10,746 nucleotides of DNA from contig JAJNDJ010000010.1 of NCBI GenBank assembly GCA_021156345.1, positions 1 through 10,746 of the forward strand, in the 5' to 3' direction. The notes beneath the pieces are model-generated. The model ran no database searches. It saw only the letters and a program-made list of their open reading frames with translations, and had not been told where the DNA came from. Shown one piece after another: positions 7,112 through 10,746 of the stretch. Position 1 is the first letter of the stretch, and the number at the start of each line of letters is the position of its first letter. The stretch comes from Rubrobacteraceae bacterium. GTDB lineage: Bacteria; Actinomycetota; Rubrobacteria; Rubrobacterales; Rubrobacteraceae. Made by a program: the position numbers and the translations under genes.

Positions 7112-7160
7112 GAGCCGACGAGCGGACTCGAACCGCTGACCTGCTCATTACGAGTGAGCT
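7112..7160 (-). pseudogene. 3' part of tRNA-Thr(CGT) without its 5' half
   Basis: Reading the minus strand from 7159: anticodon stem GCTCA, loop CTCGTAA (anticodon CGT, threonine), stem TGAGC, variable AGGTC, T arm AGCGG-TTCGAGT-CCGCT, acceptor strand CGTCGGC and discriminator T at 7113. Both stems pair perfectly. Upstream of the anticodon stem similarity stops at once: there is no D arm, and the expected 5' acceptor strand GCCGACG is absent in the next 100 nt. No CCA is encoded, as is common in actinomycetes. A break exactly at the 5' edge of the anticodon stem is where many tyrosine-recombinase elements recombine with tRNA genes, so this is best read as a displaced 3' end left by an integrated element. 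The first 26 bp are repeated at 1506-1531. Confidence 0.8.
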
Positions 7161-7418
7161 ATTTAATCGCCGAAGATACACTCCCGCGCCGCCCCTCCTT
7201 CCCCTAAGTTCGAGTTACTTCTACTCGCCGGTTGCCGCCCTCTGTGAGCATGGCGCGGAATCGAAGGATGGAAGAACTTCTATCCTGGAGCGCACGTCCT
7301 CGGTCAACGCTCCAACGCGTTAATTTCGCCGGTCGGAGGGTATACCGACGTATGTACCAGAGCGGCGAGCCCGGCGTCCAAGGGAGCGCGGTTCATTATC
7401 GGGAAGGAGGGTCAGCCG
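7161..7418. other. Leader region of the LLM oxidoreductase gene
   Basis: No gene supported. An inverted pair GTCGG (7332-7336) and CCGAC (7345-7349) with an 8-nt loop lies about 70 nt before the oxidoreductase start and could be a regulator site. I do not see a convincing promoter pair. Confidence 0.35.
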
Positions 7419-8375
7419 ATGGCCGAGATGGGATACGTGCTCTCCAGCGAGGAGATGACACCAAACGAAATGGTCCGGAACGCCCGCCGGGCGGAGGAAG
7501 CGGGCTTCACCACAGCCTGGATCTCGGACCACTACCACCCCTGGATCGACGCGCAGGGCGAGAGCCCATTCGTGTGGAGCGTGATTGGTGGTATCGCCAC
7601 CGCCACCGAAGGTATACGTCTCGGCACCGGCGTCACCGCTCCCATTATCCGCATCCACCCAGCGATAATCGCCCAGGCTACGGCGACTTCGACTGCGATG
7701 ATGGAGGGTCGCTTCTGGTTCGGGATCGGCAGCGGCGAGAACCTCAACGAGCACATACTCGGGGACCACTGGCCCCCGACAGACGTGAGGTTGGAGATGA
7801 TGGAAGAGGCGGTGCAGGTGATACGGCTGCTGTGGGAGGGCACCAACAAGCGGCACTACGGTAAGCACTACGCCGTGGAGAACGCCCGCCTCTACACGCT
7901 GCCGGAGGAGCCGCCGCCCATCTACGTCTCGGCCTTCGGTCCCAAGGCGATCGAGGTCGCAGCCCGGATCGGGGATGGCTACGTAGGCACCGCCCCGGAG
8001 CCGGATCTCCTCAACCACTTTATCGAGAAGGCCGGCGAGGATAAACCACGCCTCGGGGAGATGAAGGTCTGCTGGAACGAGGACGAATCCGAGGCCCGGC
8101 GCATGGTTCACAGGCTGTGGCCGAACATAGGCCTGCCGGGTGAGCTCTCCCAGGAGCTCGCCACTCCCAAACACTTCGAACAGGCCGCCTCCCTAGTCAC
8201 CGAGGAAATGGTGGCGGATACGCCCCCCACGGGTCCGGATCCCGAGCCCTACCTGGAGTCGATACGCCAGTACGAAGAGGCTGGATACACCGAGATCTAC
8301 ATGCACCAGATCGGTCCGGACCAGGAGGGCTTCTTCCGGTTCTTCGAGAAGGAGATCCTACCTGAGCTCCGCTGA
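7419..8375 (+). CDS. F420-dependent LLM-class oxidoreductase (FGD-like, TIGR03557 type)
   Basis: A 318-residue single-domain TIM-barrel enzyme of the luciferase-like class that uses deazaflavin F420. It matches the FGD-like branch: WISDHYHPW (34-42) aligns with the SDHFQPW region of mycobacterial FGD1, so H38 matches catalytic His40 and W42 matches Trp44; GSGENLNEH (104-112) places E107 at the Glu109 position. The segment GDGYVGTAPEPDLL (185-198) holds acidic and proline residues where FGD1 has the phosphate-binding SGKG lysine, so glucose-6-phosphate is unlikely to be the substrate. The ATG at 7419 follows a strong AAGGAGG. Length is normal and no signal peptide is present, so it should be cytoplasmic. 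The coding end runs straight into the hydrolase remnant, suggesting a former two-gene operon. The family is firm; FMN rather than F420 use cannot be fully excluded; the substrate is unknown. Confidence 0.9.
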   Translation: MAEMGYVLSSEEMTPNEMVRNARRAEEAGFTTAWISDHYHPWIDAQGESPFVWSVIGGIATATEGIRLGTGVTAPIIRIHPAIIAQATATSTAMMEGRFWFGIGSGENLNEHILGDHWPPTDVRLEMMEEAVQVIRLLWEGTNKRHYGKHYAVENARLYTLPEEPPPIYVSAFGPKAIEVAARIGDGYVGTAPEPDLLNHFIEKAGEDKPRLGEMKVCWNEDESEARRMVHRLWPNIGLPGELSQELATPKHFEQAASLVTEEMVADTPPTGPDPEPYLESIRQYEEAGYTEIYMHQIGPDQEGFFRFFEKEILPELR

Positions 8376-8377
8376 TC

Positions 8378-8927
8378 CGGCGCTCCGTAAAGATCAGGGG
8401 TATCTGGACCCCGGTGGGAGCTCTGAGGGTCGACGCACGCGCCTCGGGGATCGCCCACCCGAGGGACGTCCCCCGGTAGTACTGGTGCACGGGCTGGTCG
8501 CCTCTAGCCGCTACATGGTCCCCACTCACAAGAGGCTGGTCGCCTACTATCGGGTCTATGCACCCGACCTGCCCGTCTTCGGCGAGAGCGAGAAGCCCCG
8601 TCGCGTCCTGGACGTGACCGGGCTCTGCGACTCCCTCGCCGCCTGGATAAGGGAAATCGGGCTGGAGCGCGCGGCGCTCGTCGGCATCTCCTTCGGGTGC
8701 CAGATCATAGCCGACCTGGCGGTGCGCCATCCCGAACGTGTCGAGCGGGCCGTGCTGCAGGGCCCCGCAATGAATCCCGAGCGAGGACCGTTCTGGGACA
8801 GGTGCGGCGATTCGTGCTCGACGTGCCCCACGAACCCCTCTCCCTCCTTACAATCGAACTCCTCGACTTCCTCTCGGCAGGGGTGCAGTGTTGGTTACCT
8901 GCGGTCTCTACACTGTTGGGCGATTAA
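8378..8927 (+). pseudogene. Broken alpha/beta hydrolase with two -1 frameshifts and a lost C-terminus
   Basis: Three successive frames together spell one alpha/beta hydrolase. Frame one (about 8390-8470) reads KIRGIWTPVG, ALRVDARASG and IAHPRDVP. One missing base in the five-C run at 8470-8474 shifts to a frame reading PVVLVHGLVASSRYM, VYAPDLPVFGES and the nucleophile elbow LVGISFGCQ, where G-I-S-F-G gives the expected catalytic serine. A second missing base near 8781, after NPE, shifts to ARTVLGQVRRFVLDVPHE and LLDFLSAG, ending at TAA 8925-8927. The segment that should carry the catalytic Asp and His is absent. No proper start codon is evident for frame one, which begins at the LLM stop codon. 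A GTG at 8485 would give only a shifted 172-residue product. Two errors plus truncation argue for real decay; the C-run alone could be a sequencing slip. Confidence 0.75.
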
Positions 8928-8938
8928 GGTAAAGACCG
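8886..8938. other. Overlapping inverted repeats at the end of the hydrolase remnant
   Basis: CAGTGT (8886-8891) pairs with ACACTG (8910-8915), and CGGTCT (8902-8907) pairs with AGACCG (8933-8938). The two stems overlap and exclude each other. They lie where similarity to the hydrolase ends. There is no T-run, so they are not evident terminators. They may mark a rearrangement joint or be chance. Confidence 0.25.
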
Positions 8939-8968
8939 GAACTGAGGCGTGCCGACCCTTTGCTGACC

Positions 8969-9127
8969 CTAGTCCTCCTCTAGGAGAATCTGACCCAGGT
9001 TGAGGATGGTCGGCGCCCATAGTCCAACAAAGATCGCCGACTCGCGTCTGCCCGTAGCGTATAGCGCAAGCGAGATCAGTATAGAGACGAGCGTCCCTCC
9101 GACGTAGATTCCCTTGCCACCGTTCAC
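8969..9127 (-). CDS. Small membrane protein, 52 residues
   Basis: A GTG at 9127-9125 is preceded by GAGGAGGT five bases upstream, the best ribosome binding site in the window. The frame runs 52 codons to a TAG at 8971-8969. The product starts MNGGKGIYVGGTLVSILISL, has a first hydrophobic helix (about residues 7-25), a short basic turn TGRRES (25-30), a second hydrophobic stretch with the phrase IFVGLWAPTILNLG (32-45), and an acidic end LLEED. The R-R/K-E...IFVGLWAPT pattern is one I associate with small uncharacterised actinobacterial membrane proteins, though I cannot name a family. A TTGACA/TAGACT promoter candidate lies just upstream. It is monocistronic, convergent with the hydrolase remnant and divergent from the MFS gene. 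No function can be given. Confidence 0.75.
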   Translation of the reverse strand: MNGGKGIYVGGTLVSILISLALYATGRRESAIFVGLWAPTILNLGQILLEED

Positions 9128-9159
9128 GATCTACCTCCTCAGATTGTGGGTTCGTTGGT

Positions 9160-9186
9160 AGTCTACCCGGTGGCTGAACGTGTCAA
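9160..9186 (-). promoter_or_regulatory. Sigma-70-type promoter candidate for the small membrane protein
   Basis: On the minus strand a perfect TTGACA (9186-9181) is followed after 15 nt by TAGACT (9165-9160), a common actinobacterial -10 form. The spacer is two bases shorter than optimal. Transcription would begin near 9153, leaving a leader of about 26 nt with the GAGGAGGT site. Good elements and position, imperfect spacing. Confidence 0.45.
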
Positions 9187-9308
9187 TCGGGGGGGTGTTG
9201 CTGCCAAGCCTACGCGAAGAACGAAGTTCGCAGAAAGCCCCTTCCACGCGCTCGGGTGAATGGAGCAACGGGTGCGCGGAGCTCCTTCATTAGCCTGGCT
9301 AGCCGTCA

Positions 9309-9351
9309 CTTGGCTCTAAGCCGCCTAGTCCAGTAAGCTCCTTGGCTGTAA
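9309..9351 (+). repeat. Direct repeat upstream of the MFS gene, possible operator
   Basis: CTTGGCTNTAA occurs twice, at 9309-9319 and 9341-9351, 32 bp apart, or about three helical turns. The second copy ends 28 nt before the MFS start at 9380. The spacing would put both copies on one face of the helix, as for a regulator binding direct repeats; the CGNR-type regulator encoded behind the MFS gene is one candidate. Only 10 of 11 bases match, so chance is possible. Confidence 0.3.
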
Positions 9352-9379
9352 CGACCTAAAAGGTTTAGAGTGTTGCATC

Positions 9380-10573
9380 GTGAGTGCCAGGCACATCTCA
9401 GAGCAACGGGCGCGCCGTGCGAGGATCGGGGCGGCTGCTTGCTTCCTGCTCACAGGAGTCATTTCCGCGAGCTGGGCCTCACGCGTACCTGCCATCAAGG
9501 ACGGCCTTGGCCTGAGCGATGGACAGTTCGCGATCGCCCTCCTCGGCTTGGAAGCTGGCGCCGTTCTCGGCCTCCAGCTAGGCGGTCTAGTGGTGCCTCG
9601 CACGGGGAGTCGGAGGGCCCTTAGCGCCTCGCTGCTCGCGTTCTCTTGTTTGCTGTTGGGTCCGGCCTTCGCTCCGAGCCTGCTCGTGCTGGCCGCTAGC
9701 CTTTTCGCATTCGCCGCCCTAAATAGCGTCGTTGATGTTGCCATGAACGCCCAGGGGGTGGCCGTACAACGGTTCATGGGTCGCCCTGTCCTCTCCGGGC
9801 TGCACGCGATGCATAGCTTAGGCGGCGTCCTCGGTGCGGGAACGGGCGCTCTTGCCGCGCGCCTCGGCGCCACACCGCCGCCACACTTTCTAGCCTGTGC
9901 CATGGTTGCCGTGGTGGTGGGCCTCGCCGCCTGGTCCCTGCTCTTGCCCTCTCGGGTCGACGCAAAGGAGGAACAGTCGGAAGACGGAGCAGCGAACACG
10001 AGTGGCTTGAGGCGATGGTTTAGCGGCTGGTCGGTTTCCATAGCCTTGCTGGGGGCTTTGGCCTTCTGCTTTACGCTAGCCGAGGGCGCTGGCCTGAACT
10101 GGTCTGCCGTGTACGTCGCGGATGCTCTGGGAGGGACCGAGGCCTTAGGCGCGATCGGGCTTGGCGTCTTTTTGGGGGCGGTGACACTCGGGCGCTTGGT
10201 TGGCGACAGACTCGTCTCCCGCCTCGGACCCGTCGGCGTGTTCCGGGCGGGGGCCGTCATGGCCGGCGTAGGCTTCGGCGGCGCACTGCTGATCGACGCC
10301 CCGGTGGCCGGGCTGGCTGGACTGGCGCTTCTCGGGGCGGGGATCGCCAACGCGCTGCCGCTCGCCATCGCCGCGGGTGGCAACACCCCCGGCCAGACAC
10401 CGGCCACGGCCGCCGCGCGCGTCTCGACGCTCGGTTACCTGGGATCCTTCGTTGGTCCCGTGCTCGTCGGGGGCCTGGCGAGTGTTTCCAGCCTACCCGT
10501 GGCGTTGGGGCTGCCTGCCCTCTTCGTCCTAGCAGCGGCCTTAGGGGCGGGAGCGGTTCGGCGAGCAGGATAA
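9380..10573 (+). CDS. MFS transporter, 12 transmembrane helices
   Basis: A 397-residue major facilitator of the inner membrane. A basic cytoplasmic start (RHISEQRARRARIG, 4-17) leads into helix 1 with SASWASRVPAIKDGLGLSDG (29-48), a phrase seen in the YbjJ/fucose-permease-like branch of the superfamily. Hydrophobic segments follow through about residue 185, then a charged cytoplasmic loop (about 192-216, KEEQSEDG), then the second half with LGRLVGDRLVSRLGP (271-285), the half-repeat of the MFS loop 2-3 motif. Length is typical. The start is a GTG at 9380; only a weak AAAGG lies about 16 nt upstream, so the start is less sure than the frame. The gene is followed after 9 nt by the CGNR-type regulator in the same frame, so the two are probably one transcript with coupled translation. 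The cargo cannot be read from the sequence; sugar uptake or drug efflux are both possible. Confidence 0.88.
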   Translation: MSARHISEQRARRARIGAAACFLLTGVISASWASRVPAIKDGLGLSDGQFAIALLGLEAGAVLGLQLGGLVVPRTGSRRALSASLLAFSCLLLGPAFAPSLLVLAASLFAFAALNSVVDVAMNAQGVAVQRFMGRPVLSGLHAMHSLGGVLGAGTGALAARLGATPPPHFLACAMVAVVVGLAAWSLLLPSRVDAKEEQSEDGAANTSGLRRWFSGWSVSIALLGALAFCFTLAEGAGLNWSAVYVADALGGTEALGAIGLGVFLGAVTLGRLVGDRLVSRLGPVGVFRAGAVMAGVGFGGALLIDAPVAGLAGLALLGAGIANALPLAIAAGGNTPGQTPATAAARVSTLGYLGSFVGPVLVGGLASVSSLPVALGLPALFVLAAALGAGAVRRAG

Positions 10574-10582
10574 AATGTACCC

Positions 10583-10746
10583 GTGGCAACTGATAGAGAC
10601 GACAGACGCTTGGTAGCTCCGGGGGACCTGGAACTCATCCGCGACTTCATAAACACTCTGGACGTTCTGCCGGACACTGACAAGATCGGCGATCCTGCTA
10701 GCCTCGCCTCCTGGCTAGCCGAGCACCGCCTTGTGCCTACCCAGCC
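10583..10746 (+). CDS. CGNR/ABATE-type transcriptional regulator, N-terminal part cut by the window edge
   Basis: A GTG at 10583, 9 nt after the MFS stop, opens 54 codons to the window end. The protein begins MATDRDDRRLVAPGDLELIR and continues DFINTLDVLP, then DPASLASWLAEHRLVP. The pattern L-x-L-I-R-D-F-I-N-T-L-D followed by a spacer and L-x-x-W-L-x-E-H-x-L is typical of the ABATE domain (PF07336) that starts CGNR zinc-finger regulators of actinomycetes. The C-terminal zinc finger with the C-G-N-R motif would lie beyond the window and is not seen. An AGGA at 10567-10570 is a distant Shine-Dalgarno; coupling to the MFS gene could make up for it. An ATG at 10575 is in another frame. Linkage suggests the protein controls the transporter, which is inference. 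Confidence 0.75.
   Translation, partial: MATDRDDRRLVAPGDLELIRDFINTLDVLPDTDKIGDPASLASWLAEHRLVPTQ

Noticed and set aside
7112..7180. Complete tRNA-Thr gene, or one split by an intron
   Set aside because: The D arm and 5' acceptor strand are absent, and the break is at the outer edge of the anticodon stem rather than inside the loop where tRNA group I introns sit.
7320..8174. Minus-strand open frame of 284 codons
   Set aside because: It is the complement of the LLM oxidoreductase gene, which has conserved active-site residues; no family is recognisable on this strand.
8485..9003. Intact 172-residue hydrolase starting at the GTG at 8485
   Set aside because: The start would fall inside the oxyanion-loop motif VVLVHG and the last third is a shifted frame rich in Ser/Cys/Pro; frame reconstruction shows a broken longer gene.
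9325..10407. Minus-strand open frame of 360 codons
   Set aside because: Its product is a low-complexity Ala/Pro/Ser/Arg-rich sequence opposite the MFS gene, with no domain or ribosome site.
1..10746. CRISPR array, defence island, toxin-antitoxin pair or insertion sequence
   Set aside because: No regularly spaced repeats, transposase, integrase, nuclease-helicase set or paired small ORFs could be found on either strand.

Overview
The window looks like chromosomal DNA from a high-GC Gram-positive bacterium, most likely an actinomycete of the Rubrobacter type. This rests on GC-rich codon use, GTG starts, an F420-type luciferase-like oxidoreductase, a CGNR/ABATE-type regulator beside an MFS transporter, a DUF1269 protein, and no encoded CCA on a tRNA-Thr remnant. 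The lineage is inference; no rRNA or marker gene is present.

Layout from left to right. At 1-83 (minus) is the start of a gene that leaves the window, with a strong Shine-Dalgarno and a possible promoter. At 395-1324 (plus) is an unusual ORF: a lipoprotein-like N-terminus joined to a DUF429 protein that lacks its own N-terminal strand region. From 1325 to 2104 there is lower-GC DNA with no convincing gene, holding small hairpins and a degraded 3' end of a tRNA-Thr gene. At 2105-3832 and 4020-5924 (both minus) are a SulP anion transporter with a STAS domain and, upstream of it, an alkyl/aryl-sulfatase; together they suggest handling of sulfate esters and sulfate. At 6300-6788 (minus) is a small DUF1269 membrane protein. 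From 6789 to 7160 there is a terminator-like hairpin followed by a well-preserved 3' half of tRNA-Thr(CGT) with no 5' half.

Right part. At 7419-8375 (plus) is an F420-dependent LLM oxidoreductase of the FGD-like family. Right behind it is an alpha/beta hydrolase pseudogene carrying two single-base deletions and no C-terminal half. At 8969-9127 (minus) is a 52-residue membrane protein with a near-perfect Shine-Dalgarno. At 9380-10573 (plus) is an MFS transporter, followed after 9 nt by a CGNR/ABATE-type regulator cut by the window edge.

The strongest theme is genome rearrangement. Two direct copies of a 26-bp tRNA-Thr 3' end flank 5.6 kb with the sulfur genes, one ORF appears to be a deletion fusion, and one gene is broken. 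No integrase, transposase, CRISPR array or defence module is visible, and I do not see a clearly new multi-gene system.
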